From Paenibacillus borealis (GTDB lineage: Bacteria > Bacillota > Bacilli > Paenibacillales > Paenibacillaceae): DNA of 64,000 nt. The notes beneath the pieces were generated by a model. The model did not search any database and was not told the origin of the DNA. It was given only the letters and a program-made list of their open reading frames with translations. Shown here piece by piece: positions 43,660 to 51,928 of this stretch. Where the stretch lies: contig NZ_CP009285.1 of NCBI RefSeq assembly GCF_000758665.1, positions 1,426,001 to 1,490,000 of the forward strand, written 5' to 3'. The translations under genes were made by a program, and so were the position numbers. The stretch's first letter is position 1, and every line of letters begins with the position of its first letter.

Positions 43660-44010
43660 TTGATTGTTAAACGCGGCGACGTTTTTTTTGCCGACCTTTC
43701 ACCGGTCGTGGGTTCAGAGCAAGGCGGAGTTAGGCCGGTACTGGTCATTCAGAACGACATTGGCAATCGCTTCAGCCCGACTGTAATTGTGGCAGCTATC
43801 ACTGCCCAGATCCAGAAGGCCAAACTGCCGACGCATGTGGAAATTGATGCGGCTGCCCATGGCTTTGACCGGGACTCCGTTATATTGCTGGAGCAGGTTC
43901 GGACCATTGACAAACAACGCTTAACCGATAAGATCACCCACCTGGATGACGAAACCATGAAACTGGTGGATGATTCGCTGCAAATCAGCCTGGGTTTGAT
44001 TGATTTCTGA
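43660..44010 (+). CDS. ndoA: mRNA interferase EndoA (MazF family)
   Basis: Sequence-specific endoribonuclease, 116 residues, the same length as B. subtilis EndoA. N-terminus [61 protein letters not shown] contains the catalytic Arg and Thr. [27 protein letters not shown] and the terminal [10 protein letters not shown] are family-typical. TTG start, immediately after the antitoxin. In Bacillus this enzyme cleaves at UACAU-type sites and is a core gene rather than a mobile module; the conserved alr linkage agrees. Confidence 0.96.
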   Translation: MIVKRGDVFFADLSPVVGSEQGGVRPVLVIQNDIGNRFSPTVIVAAITAQIQKAKLPTHVEIDAAAHGFDRDSVILLEQVRTIDKQRLTDKITHLDDETMKLVDDSLQISLGLIDF

Positions 44011-44043
44011 ACCTTATAGGGCTATGACATCAATAATTGTACT

Positions 44044-44080
44044 AAAAGGCATGCCGGGAAGTTACCGGTGTGCCTTTTTT
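44044..44080 (+). terminator. Rho-independent terminator after the toxin gene
   Basis: AAAAGGCA-n2-CCGG (44044 on) pairs with CCGG-n2-TGCCTTTT, followed by further T. Confidence 0.9.
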
Positions 44081-44110
44081 CAAAGGCTAAGAAGGTGTTG
44101 TGCAAGAGCT

Positions 44111-44160
44111 GTTGTGTTAATGTTTGGCCTTATGATACAATTAGACCGGTCAGTCGGTCT
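44111..44160 (+). promoter_or_regulatory. Promoter and TetR operator of the 44176 tetR gene
   Basis: TTGTGT (from 44112) and TACAAT (from 44136) give a plausible -35/-10 pair. The palindrome AGACCG-GTCAGT-CGGTCT (44143-44160) would cover the transcription start. The same palindrome form occurs at 44944-44961 before the MFS gene. Confidence 0.75.
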
Positions 44161-44175
44161 ATAGGGGGGATACAT

Positions 44176-44775
44176 ATCAAAGGACGTTCGGATGGAGAAG
44201 AAACCAAGAACCGTATTCTGCAGAATGCTTCACATTTGTTCGCACACAAGGGTTATGGTTCGGTAAGTATGAATGAAGTGTGCTTAGCTGCCAAGGTCAG
44301 CAAGGGCAGCCTGTATCACCATTTTCCCAGCAAGGATGAATTATTCCTGTATGTGGTGGAGGATGATACCCGGAAGTGGCTCTGTGAGTGGGAGGAGCTG
44401 CGGAACAAGATCACCGGGACGGAAGCCAGGCTGTACGCGCTGGGGGATCATTATGCGAATGACTTCCAGAATCCGCTGATTCATGCGCTTGAGGAATACG
44501 CCCGCTCCCGTACGCTTACCGATGATATCCGCCAGCGGCTCTCGCAGATCTACGAGTCCGCTTCTCAGGCCTGCCGTGATCTGCTACAGGAAGGTATGGA
44601 TTCCGGATACCTGATTACAGGCAATCTGGATAACTGTGTGATCATCGTCAGCGGCATGCTGGAAGGAATCGGAAGAGTCAGTGAGATTACCGCACTCGCC
44701 AAGGGGCCTGAGGATATCAGGGAGTATTACCGCGGGGCCATTCAGCTGCTGCTGCAGGGACTGCGTACCCGGTAG
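44176..44775 (+). CDS. TetR family regulator; apparent ATC start codon
   Basis: 199 residues. HTH: KGRSDGEETKNRILQNASHLFAHKGYGSVSMNEVCLAAKVSKGSLYHHFPSKDELFLYVVEDD; C-terminal ligand domain with SACRDLLQEGMDSGYLI-type sequence. No ATG, GTG or TTG lies between the promoter/operator and the conserved N-terminus in this frame. AGGGGGG (44163-44169) is six bases before ATC 44176, which would give (M)KGRSDGEE, a normal TetR start. Upstream in-frame GTG/TTG codons (44068-44098) fall in the preceding terminator or before the -10 box. It probably represses itself and the downstream MFS gene. Confidence 0.8.
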   Translation: MKGRSDGEETKNRILQNASHLFAHKGYGSVSMNEVCLAAKVSKGSLYHHFPSKDELFLYVVEDDTRKWLCEWEELRNKITGTEARLYALGDHYANDFQNPLIHALEEYARSRTLTDDIRQRLSQIYESASQACRDLLQEGMDSGYLITGNLDNCVIIVSGMLEGIGRVSEITALAKGPEDIREYYRGAIQLLLQGLRTR

Positions 44776-44823
44776 AGCTGAGCGGGCTCTGCACAATGCT
44801 ACAGTGAAAGCAGTGAATCCGCA

Positions 44824-44871
44824 GGCAGAAACGGCTCAGCCGTCTTACTCATGAGAGATGACGTTTCTGCC
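44824..44871. terminator. Hairpin after the tetR gene
   Basis: GGCAGAAACG (44824-44833) and CGTTTCTGCC (44862-44871), perfect 10-base arms, no T tract. Confidence 0.5.
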
Positions 44872-44943
44872 GGAGCAGAGGAAGCTGTTCGTATGAGGGC
44901 GGATTGCAGCCTGGGCGGGGAACGTATTTTTTAGCGATTAAAT

Positions 44944-44961
44944 AGACCGGATGGTCGGTCT
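44944..44961. promoter_or_regulatory. TetR operator before the MFS gene
   Basis: AGACCG-GATGGT-CGGTCT, the same arms and spacing as the operator at 44143-44160, 169 bases before the MFS start. Confidence 0.8.
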
Positions 44962-45129
44962 TGTACTATGAACTATACAAGCTGCATCATCCGCGCGGGT
45001 ATGATTTCTTGGCCCGTTAATGGGAGAGACTGAAATAGTACAGCAGCCGGATTTACGGATTGTTATTACCATTAGATGAAGTACACCTGGAGCCTGAAGA
45101 TTTGCCCGGGAATTACGGAGGGATTTACA

Positions 45130-46338
45130 ATGTCATTACTTTTAAGAAACCGGGGCGCGATGCTGCTCCTGATGTTGAATATATTTTTGGCGTTCACGGG
45201 GATTGGTCTGGTTGTCCCTATTATGCCGACCTACATGAATGAGCTGGGCATTGGCGGGAGTGTTGTCGGACTGCTGGTGGCCGCCTTTGCCCTGACGCAG
45301 CTGCTGGTGTCACCGTTTGCCGGCAACTGGTCGGACCGGATGGGCCGCAAAAAAATCATTATCGCCGGTCTGATTGTCTTTGCTTTTTCGGAGCTGCTCT
45401 TTGGTCTGGCTAATGTGCCCTGGCTGCTCTTCGTATCCAGAATGCTAGGCGGTGCGGGTGCGGCGATGATTATGCCGGCGGTCATGGCTTATGTTGCCGA
45501 TACGACCTCTTCTGAAGAACGCGCCAAAGGTATGGGCTTAATCAATGCGGCCATTACTACGGGATTCATCATCGGTCCGGGAATTGGCGGATATTTGGCT
45601 GAGCTCGGCATCCGGGTACCCTTTTTCGTCGCTGCCGGAGCGGCTGCTGTTGTTGCACTCATTACTTTTGCCGTTCTGCCGGAATCCCTGTCTGCGGAGA
45701 AGCGCCATGAAGCGAAGTCTGATGAGGGTAACAAGGAGAATCTGGGATTGCAGATGCTGCGCTCTTACCGTGAACCTTATTTCTTCGGCCTGGTCATCAT
45801 ATTCGTGCTCTCCTTCGGACTGGCTAATTATGATACAGTGTTCGGCTTGTTTGTGGATCATAAGTTCGGGTTCACCCCCAAGGATATTGCGTTTGTCCTG
45901 ACGTTCGGCTCGATCGCGGGTGCGGTGGTTCAGGTTACGGTGTTTAGCTGGATTTTGAACCGTTTCGGCGAAAATAGAGTGATCTCCATCTGCCTGCTCA
46001 TTGCCGGCCTGTCTATCTTCCTGACGCTGTTCGTTCACGGCTTCGCGGCTATAGTATCGGTTACCTTTATTGTATTCTTAGCGATGGATATTCTCCGTCC
46101 CGCAGTCGGTACGCAGCTCTCCAAGATGGCTGACGAATCGCAGCAGGGGTTTGTCATGGGGATGAACTCTGCCTACACCAGTCTTGGCAATATTGCAGGC
46201 CCGATTGTTGCCGGAATCCTGTTCGATATGGATGTGAATTTCCCTTATGCGGCGGCTGCGCTTGTCATGGTGCTCTGCTTCCTGATGTCGCTGAGTTATG
46301 GGCGGCAGAGACGGGTGAAGCGCAAAGTGGCTAGGTAA
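45130..46338 (+). CDS. MFS drug efflux transporter (NorA/Bmr/TetA-like)
   Basis: 402 residues, twelve helices. Features of the DHA1 drug:H+ antiporters: LLLMLNIFLAFTGIGLVVPIMPTYMNELG (helix 1), LVSPFAGNWSDRMGRKKIIIAGLIVFAFSELLFGLA (motif A), MAYVADTTSSEERAKGMGLINAAITTGFIIGPGIGGYLAELG (motif C). Start 45130 follows GGAGGG; an in-frame ATG at 45076 has no site. Controlled by the TetR at 44176 through matching operators. It is likely to export a toxic compound; which one is unknown. Confidence 0.93.
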   Translation: MSLLLRNRGAMLLLMLNIFLAFTGIGLVVPIMPTYMNELGIGGSVVGLLVAAFALTQLLVSPFAGNWSDRMGRKKIIIAGLIVFAFSELLFGLANVPWLLFVSRMLGGAGAAMIMPAVMAYVADTTSSEERAKGMGLINAAITTGFIIGPGIGGYLAELGIRVPFFVAAGAAAVVALITFAVLPESLSAEKRHEAKSDEGNKENLGLQMLRSYREPYFFGLVIIFVLSFGLANYDTVFGLFVDHKFGFTPKDIAFVLTFGSIAGAVVQVTVFSWILNRFGENRVISICLLIAGLSIFLTLFVHGFAAIVSVTFIVFLAMDILRPAVGTQLSKMADESQQGFVMGMNSAYTSLGNIAGPIVAGILFDMDVNFPYAAAALVMVLCFLMSLSYGRQRRVKRKVAR

Positions 46339-46357
46339 TGAGGGGGACTGCAAGAAC

Positions 46358-46400
46358 AAGACGGCTACGCTGTCCCGGATGGGACGGTGTAGCCGTCTTT
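46358..46400 (+). terminator. Rho-independent terminator
   Basis: AAGACGGCTAC and GTAGCCGTCTT pair around an inner TGTCCC/GGGACG stem, followed by TTAT. Confidence 0.85.
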
Positions 46401-46477
46401 ATATAACTCCGCTGAAGCGGGTAAAGACACCGGGAACCTCCTCATTAACCAGGGGTGCTGCGGCGGGCCAGGGAAAT

Positions 46478-46661
46478 AGTTGGATTTTGTCCACTTGCTC
46501 ATAAATAGAGAAGCCCCTCTCAAACAGCAGTTGGAAAAACAGCACTTAATATAAGCCATATCAGCCAAAGTGGAGGAAGTGCATGGAATTAAATGACGTT
46601 TATCCAACTAATTCACTCAAACGCTCCAAAATAACTAAAATAAGATACGTTTATCCAACTA
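46478..46661. repeat. Array of TAGTTGGA words with ~51 bp period
   Basis: The stretch 46401-46923 has no gene. TAGTTGGATTTTGTCCACTT (46478) and CAGTTGGAAAAACAGCACTT (46528) are direct copies 50 bases apart. ACGTTTATCCAACTA, the inverted word, ends at 46610 and again at 46661, 51 bases apart. Sequence between units is unrelated. Confidence 0.6.
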
Positions 46662-46923
46662 CTGTTGCAAAGTGGGTGCCTGAGGGACCGTAAACGGGAA
46701 AGGTATGCAAGGTAGGGTCCAATCTAACCTTGGTAAGCTGCTAATTTTACCCTTCGGGCGAAATATGTTTTGGGGGTCCACGCAAATCTGCTGAGTTATC
46801 ACCGGGTTGGTATCTTGCTTTGCGCGGTACTTTAGCGTGCCAAGCTTTGGTCCTGCGGCAAACTGTGATAGTATTTTGGTAGAGAGTTATGAACTCAGAC
46901 TGTGTATAGAAAGAGGGATATAC

Positions 46924-49152
46924 TTGAGCGTTGATACTAATGTGGCAGGTAAAGCGGCGGAAGATGCAGCTGCCCGCCAGGAGCAGGAACTGATTACTGC
47001 AGCAATTGCGAAGGAACTGGGCATCAGCCTGAAGCAGGTGCGGACTACGGTGGGGCTGCTGGATGAGGGCAACACGATTCCGTTTATTGCCAGATACCGC
47101 AAGGAAATGACCGGAGAGCTGGATGAGAACGCGCTGCGCGATATCGAAGAACGGCTTGGGTATCTGCGGAACCTGGGTGACCGGAAGAAGGATGTCATCC
47201 GCAGCATTGAGGAGCAGGGCAAGCTGACTCCGGAGCTGCAGGCGCAGATCATGAAGGCTGTGAAGCTGCAGGAAGTGGAGGACTTGTACCGCCCGTTCAA
47301 GCAGAAGCGCAAGACACGGGCCAGTGTAGCCAAGGAGAAGGGACTTGAGCCGCTTGCCGATTGGATCATGGAGCAGCGCCGCCAGGGCAATCCTTATGAA
47401 GAAGCGGCGAAATATATAGATGCGGATAAAGGTGTAGACAGCGCTGAGCTTGCTGTGCAAGGGGCAATGGATATCATTGCCGAGAATATTGCCGATGACC
47501 CGGCCATCCGTTCCTGGGTGCGCCAGTATACGGCAAGCCAGGGGATTCTGGTCTCCGAAGCGAAGGATGCGGAGCAGGAGAGCGTATACGAGAATTACTA
47601 TTCATACCGTGAGCCTGTGCACAAAATGCCGCCGCACCGTATTCTGGCCATCAACCGCGGGGAGCGGGAGAATGTGCTGAAGGTCGGCATTGAGATCATT
47701 GCCGATAAGATTCACGCTTTCATTATCCGCAAGCTGGTGAAGGGGCCGTCCCCGGTCAAAGAGCTGCTGGAAGCCGTAACCGAGGATGCCTACAAACGGC
47801 TGATTGCGCCTTCCGTCGAGCGCGAGGTGCGCGGGGAGATGACGGAAAAAGGCGAGGCGCAAGCGATTTCCATCTTCTCCGGAAATCTGCGCAGCCTGCT
47901 GCTGCAGCCGCCGGTGAAGGGCCGCCATGTGCTTGGCGTAGACCCGGCTTACCGCACCGGCTGCAAGCTGGCCGTTGTGGACGATACCGGCAAGCTGCTG
48001 GAGGTAGCGGTCACGTATCCGACGCCGCCGAACAACAAGAAGAAAGAGGCGGCGGCCAAGTTCAAAGAGCTGATTGCCAAATATGGCATTCAGCTCATCG
48101 TGATCGGCAACGGCACCGGCTCGCGGGAGACGGAGCAGTTCACGGCCGAGGTCATTGCCGAGGTCGGGAATCCTGAGCTGGCCTACCTGATCGTTAACGA
48201 GGCAGGGGCCAGCGTGTATTCAGCCTCCAAGCTGGCGCAGGAGGAGTTCCCGGACCTGGATGTGGCGGAACGCAGCGCCGCCTCCATCGCCCGCCGCGTG
48301 CAGGACCCGCTCGCGGAGCTGGTGAAGATCGACCCGAAGGCGATCGGTGTCGGGCAGTACCAGCATGATGTGTCGCAGAAGCATCTGGAGGAGAGCCTGA
48401 AGGGCGTCGTGGAGTCGGCGGTTAACCACGTCGGTGTCGACGTGAATACCGCTTCGGCCTCCCTGCTGTCCTATGTGGCGGGAGTCAATACGACGATCGC
48501 CAAGAATATCGTGAAGTTCCGCGAGGAGAACGGCAAGTTCGCCACGCGCAAGGCACTGCAGAAGGTGCCGCGCCTGGGCGCGAAATCCTACGAGCAGTGC
48601 ATCGGCTTCCTGCGTATCCCCGGAGGGGATAACACGCTGGACCGTACGCCGATCCACCCGGAATCCTATCCGGTGGTCGACCGGTTATTCCGCGAGCTGG
48701 GCCTGGATGTGGCCAAGCTCGGCAGCAAGGAAGTAGCACAGCAGCTGGAGGTGCAGGATGCCGCCGAGCTGGCGGTGAAGCTGGATGTCGGCGTGCCTAC
48801 GCTGCGCGACATCCTGGAGAGCCTGCAGCGCCCGGGCCGCGATCCGCGCGAGGAGCTGCCGCTGCCGATCTTCCGCACGGATGTGCTGAAGATCGAGGAC
48901 CTGGTTCCCGGCATGGAGATGCAGGGAACCGTCCGCAACGTAATCGATTTCGGCGCCTTCGTCGATATCGGCATCAAGAACGACGGGCTGGTCCATATCT
49001 CCCAGCTGAGCGGCAGCTTCGTGAAGCACCCGATGGACGTGGTCTCCGTGGGAGACAATGTCACCGTCTGGGTGATGGGCGTCGACCTGAAGAAGGGCCG
49101 CGTCAACCTGACCATGCGCCAGCCGCGCGAGGCGGCCGACAGCGTGAAGTAG
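46924..49152 (+). CDS. tex: Tex family RNA-binding protein
   Basis: 742 residues, normal for Tex, a transcription-associated RNA-binding factor. In order: N-terminal helical Tex domain (IAKELGISLKQVRTTVGLLDEGNTIPFIARYRKEMTGELDENALRDIEERLGYLRNLGDRKKDVIRSI), YqgF-like RNase H fold (HVLGVDPAYRTGCKLAVVDDTGKLLEVAVTYPTPP), helix-hairpin-helix (SLLSYVAGVNTTIAKNIVKFREENGKF), and a C-terminal S1 domain (GMEMQGTVRNVIDFGAFVDIGIKNDGLVHISQLS). TTG start at 46924 after AAAGAGGG. The frame remains open further upstream, but that part is not family sequence. Confidence 0.96.
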   Translation: MSVDTNVAGKAAEDAAARQEQELITAAIAKELGISLKQVRTTVGLLDEGNTIPFIARYRKEMTGELDENALRDIEERLGYLRNLGDRKKDVIRSIEEQGKLTPELQAQIMKAVKLQEVEDLYRPFKQKRKTRASVAKEKGLEPLADWIMEQRRQGNPYEEAAKYIDADKGVDSAELAVQGAMDIIAENIADDPAIRSWVRQYTASQGILVSEAKDAEQESVYENYYSYREPVHKMPPHRILAINRGERENVLKVGIEIIADKIHAFIIRKLVKGPSPVKELLEAVTEDAYKRLIAPSVEREVRGEMTEKGEAQAISIFSGNLRSLLLQPPVKGRHVLGVDPAYRTGCKLAVVDDTGKLLEVAVTYPTPPNNKKKEAAAKFKELIAKYGIQLIVIGNGTGSRETEQFTAEVIAEVGNPELAYLIVNEAGASVYSASKLAQEEFPDLDVAERSAASIARRVQDPLAELVKIDPKAIGVGQYQHDVSQKHLEESLKGVVESAVNHVGVDVNTASASLLSYVAGVNTTIAKNIVKFREENGKFATRKALQKVPRLGAKSYEQCIGFLRIPGGDNTLDRTPIHPESYPVVDRLFRELGLDVAKLGSKEVAQQLEVQDAAELAVKLDVGVPTLRDILESLQRPGRDPREELPLPIFRTDVLKIEDLVPGMEMQGTVRNVIDFGAFVDIGIKNDGLVHISQLSGSFVKHPMDVVSVGDNVTVWVMGVDLKKGRVNLTMRQPREAADSVK

Positions 49153-49653
49153 GCCGGCGACAACGCTGGCAGGTTGAAGCAAGGGCAGAATAACAGGCCT
49201 TTTTCGCAAAATAACGTCTATGGTGTCCATAAGAGAGCGTACCGACATGGTATGGTGAGTGGAATACCGGAGCAGCTGTTCAATAGGAGTCACTATGGAG
49301 CACCAGGCAAACCATCTAACCTATTAATAATGCCAGCCAGCGAATACAGCAGCAAAGAAACGGGTACGAGACACCAAGGTTAATAACCAATCTAGACAGA
49401 ACAGACCCAAATCAGCGCAAGCCCGAATCATGTACCAACCGAAGAAGCAACCCAAGAACTAACCCATATTATCAGCCGGACGGCTGCGCTTCCTTGACCA
49501 GGACGGCGCAGCCGTTTTTTGTCTACCCTAAATAGCAGTAGATGTAACGTCCAGGTCCAAGCTGCGGTAAAGAATAGTTATAGTTATTAATGATCTAAAG
49601 CTCCCTCCCTTACAGTGATATGATGGAAAAAAACAGAAGGTGGCGGACGGGTA
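49153..49653. other. Gene-free stretch after tex
   Basis: Apart from the terminator at 49480-49520, nothing convincing. A 69-codon open frame from 49174 has no ribosome binding site or recognisable features. Confidence 0.4.
49480..49520 (+). terminator. Rho-independent terminator
   Basis: ACGGCTGCGC (49480-49489) and GCGCAGCCGT (49506-49515) followed by T6. Confidence 0.85.
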
Positions 49654-50568
49654 TTGAGTAACAGAATCATCCGGAAATTTGAACAGAACGATATGGCAGC
49701 GCTTGGGGAAATGTATGCGCGGGTCTCGGCACAGGAGGATGTGCTTTTTTGGTGGGTAGGGGAGGAGAGCAACTGGGAGAACGTAATCTGTGCCTTTGAA
49801 GGGGAGACTATGGTGGCCAAAGGCCAGCTGCAGATCTTCAATGTGGTTCCCCCCGGACGTCTGCCCATGAGCAAACATAAGATTTTTGTGAATCTGAAAA
49901 CTCTGCCCGGGCGTGAACAGGATATCGGACTGCTGGACAGTGTCTACTCCCTTCTGCTGGAACGGGCGCATGAACTGAAGGGGACACTGCCCCGGGAATA
50001 CGGAACGGTTCTGTGTACAGGGAATTATGCCGCAGAAGAGAGCTGCAACACTTATTTCGCACAGCATCTGGGTTACCTGCCGCATAGCCGGTTATATACG
50101 CTCCATCGTGACTTGAACGAACCTATACCCGTGATAGAGCTTGCGGCAGGTCTTGAATCAGCGTGGGTTCAGTTGGATTCGCCGGAGCAGAGAGAGGCTT
50201 ATCTGGAACTGGAGGCGGAGATCTGGCCGGATACCCCGCTGGGCGTGGAACGTCTGCTCGAATATCAGGAGCATCCGCTCTGGACATCGGCTGTTGTACT
50301 GGATGAAGGCAAGGTGGCCGGCAGTCTGATGGTCTGGCAGGAAGACAAGAACGGCATTATCGAGGATGTGTTTGTCCGTGACCCATGGAGAAGACGCGGG
50401 ATCGCCAAGGCCCTGCTGGTCCGCGCCCTGGCGTATCTGAAGGAGCACGGACTGGAGCAGGCACAGCTTATCGCCATGACTACCAATGAATCGGCACTGT
50501 CCCTGTACGTATCCGTGGGTTTCCAAACGGGACGGCAGGAGATCAGATTGTATACGGAGCTGGATTAA
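49654..50568 (+). CDS. GNAT-family N-acetyltransferase
   Basis: 304 residues, roughly two GNAT lobes. The C-terminal lobe has the acetyl-CoA pyrophosphate loop VFVRDPWRRRGIAKALLVRALAYLKEHG (R/Q-x-x-G-x-A form) and the last-strand region NESALSLYVSVGFQ. The N-terminal lobe (NRIIRKFEQNDMAALGEMYARVSAQEDVLFWW...) is degenerate. Such two-lobe proteins include mycothiol-synthase-like and Eis-like enzymes, but the substrate cannot be assigned. TTG start; the ribosome binding site is weak and slightly distant. Confidence 0.82.
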   Translation: MSNRIIRKFEQNDMAALGEMYARVSAQEDVLFWWVGEESNWENVICAFEGETMVAKGQLQIFNVVPPGRLPMSKHKIFVNLKTLPGREQDIGLLDSVYSLLLERAHELKGTLPREYGTVLCTGNYAAEESCNTYFAQHLGYLPHSRLYTLHRDLNEPIPVIELAAGLESAWVQLDSPEQREAYLELEAEIWPDTPLGVERLLEYQEHPLWTSAVVLDEGKVAGSLMVWQEDKNGIIEDVFVRDPWRRRGIAKALLVRALAYLKEHGLEQAQLIAMTTNESALSLYVSVGFQTGRQEIRLYTELD

Positions 50569-50634
50569 TAATCGCTCAGGATGAGTTCCTCTGCACAGTG
50601 AAATCGGCACAGTGAAAGTTGGGCGGAAGTTTAT

Positions 50635-50913
50635 ATGACAGTGGAATTAAAGCCAGTGTGTATTGATAATTGGTATGAATGCACCCGGCTTACGGTGAAG
50701 CCGGAACAGCTTAATGTTTTTCCTGCACCGGTGGTGAATTGGATTGCCGAATCGAAATATGTTGATGAACGTAATTCCAGTTGTACAAGAATCATGATTG
50801 GACACCGGCCGGACAATCTGATTGCGGGAAGAATGTATGAAGCTTTAGGGTTTCTAAAAGCCAGTGAAGAAGTAATCGACGGTGAAATCGTACGTCTGCT
50901 GCAAACCAGTTAA
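50635..50913 (+). pseudogene. Internally deleted GNAT acetyltransferase (BltD/SpeG-like)
   Basis: 92 residues. The N-terminus (VELKPVCIDNWYECTRLTVKPEQLNVFPAPVVNWIAESKY) matches the start of BltD-type spermine/spermidine acetyltransferases. The end (NLIAGRMYEALGFLKASEEVIDGEIVRLL) matches their last ~30 residues. The ~55-60 residue middle with the acetyl-CoA-binding loop is missing, joined in frame at about residues 44-50. Full-length relatives are ~150 residues. The product cannot bind acetyl-CoA in the usual way, so it is called a pseudogene, although the frame itself is intact. Confidence 0.65.
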
Positions 50914-51019
50914 CCAGCTCCCTCCCACTGCTTACCTTGCCAAGTGACAGGCGCCGTGCAACTATATCCGGCTCGGTATCGTCTACAAAGGTAAGAATGG
51001 CAGCATGAGGAGGGATATC

Positions 51020-51775
51020 ATGTATAAGGCAAGATCAATTGGATTCGCTGCGTTAACGGCCGGAATGCTAATGCTTGCAGCCTGCAGCTCAGCGCCGGAA
51101 GAGGCGCCGGCGACCACATCCACACCGGAGCAGACTCAGACATCTGCCCCGGCGACTACTGCGGCCGTACCATCACCATCTGCATCCCCGGCAACGGTTG
51201 CTCCAAGTCCTGAAGCTACGGAACCACCTCTGGTAGCGGAAGACCCCGGACCGCCGGAGGAAGGCACACCGCCTACAGCACTGGAAGCGGCAACCACAGT
51301 AATGCGGGCGCTGAAGAGCGGGAATATGGAGACGCTCGCCGCGTGGGTACACCGGGACAGAGGGGTACGCTTCTCCCCTTACGCCTATGTTGATGTTGAT
51401 AAAGACATTGTGTTAAGTCAGGATGAGCTGAAGGCTGCAATGCAAGATCCGGTAAAGCGCGAATGGCGTGAGTTCGCCGGTACCGGAGAGCTGATTAAGC
51501 TGACCTTTGCCGACTATTATAAGCGGTTTGTGTACGATGCGGATTTTTCCGGTAAATCTGAAGTTGCACTGAATCAGGGCTTGGGCCAAGGGACAACTCT
51601 AAATAATCTCAATGAGGTGTACCCCAAGGAGACCCATGACTTCGTAGAATATCATATCGCCGGTATCGATCCTTCCTTAGAGGGCATGGATTGGCGCAGC
51701 CTGCGGCTGGTCTTCGAGAAGAATGGTCAGGACCATATCCTTGTAGGGATCATTCATGATCAGTGGACACCTTAA
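51020..51775 (+). CDS. Lipoprotein of unknown function
   Basis: 251 residues from ATG 51020, which is preceded by GAGGAGGG. Lipoprotein signal (SIGFAALTAGMLMLAACSS) and a ~70-residue Pro/Thr/Ala/Ser linker typical of wall-spanning spacers. The C-terminal ~165 residues begin TALEAATTVMRALKSGNMETLAAWVHRDRGVRFSPYAYVDVDKDIVLSQDELKAAMQDPVKREWREFAGTGELIKLTFADYY. The pattern resembles lipoproteins of uncertain role found across Bacillales. No catalytic motif is evident. Monocistronic, ended by a terminator. Confidence 0.78.
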   Translation: MYKARSIGFAALTAGMLMLAACSSAPEEAPATTSTPEQTQTSAPATTAAVPSPSASPATVAPSPEATEPPLVAEDPGPPEEGTPPTALEAATTVMRALKSGNMETLAAWVHRDRGVRFSPYAYVDVDKDIVLSQDELKAAMQDPVKREWREFAGTGELIKLTFADYYKRFVYDADFSGKSEVALNQGLGQGTTLNNLNEVYPKETHDFVEYHIAGIDPSLEGMDWRSLRLVFEKNGQDHILVGIIHDQWTP

Positions 51776-51813
51776 CTTAAGGAATGAAAGCGCCAGTTAT
51801 TAGTACAATCGCC

Positions 51814-51860
51814 AAAAGCCGCATCCCCTTGGTTATCCCAACGGCGATGCGGCTTCTTTT
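51814..51860. terminator. Rho-independent terminator
   Basis: AAGCCGCATC (51816-51825) and GATGCGGCTT (51846-51855) with TCTTTT after. Confidence 0.85.
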
Positions 51861-51928
51861 GACGTATATGCGTTTATAGGTTACTGCCATGTGCCATGGT
51901 ATCAAGCAGTAGCTGCTGTATTTCTCAC

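Noticed and set aside
47602..47928. Minus-strand open frames within tex and the Tet(M)-like gene
   Set aside because: Both host genes are clear full-length families; the reverse frames are H/R/P-rich shadows.
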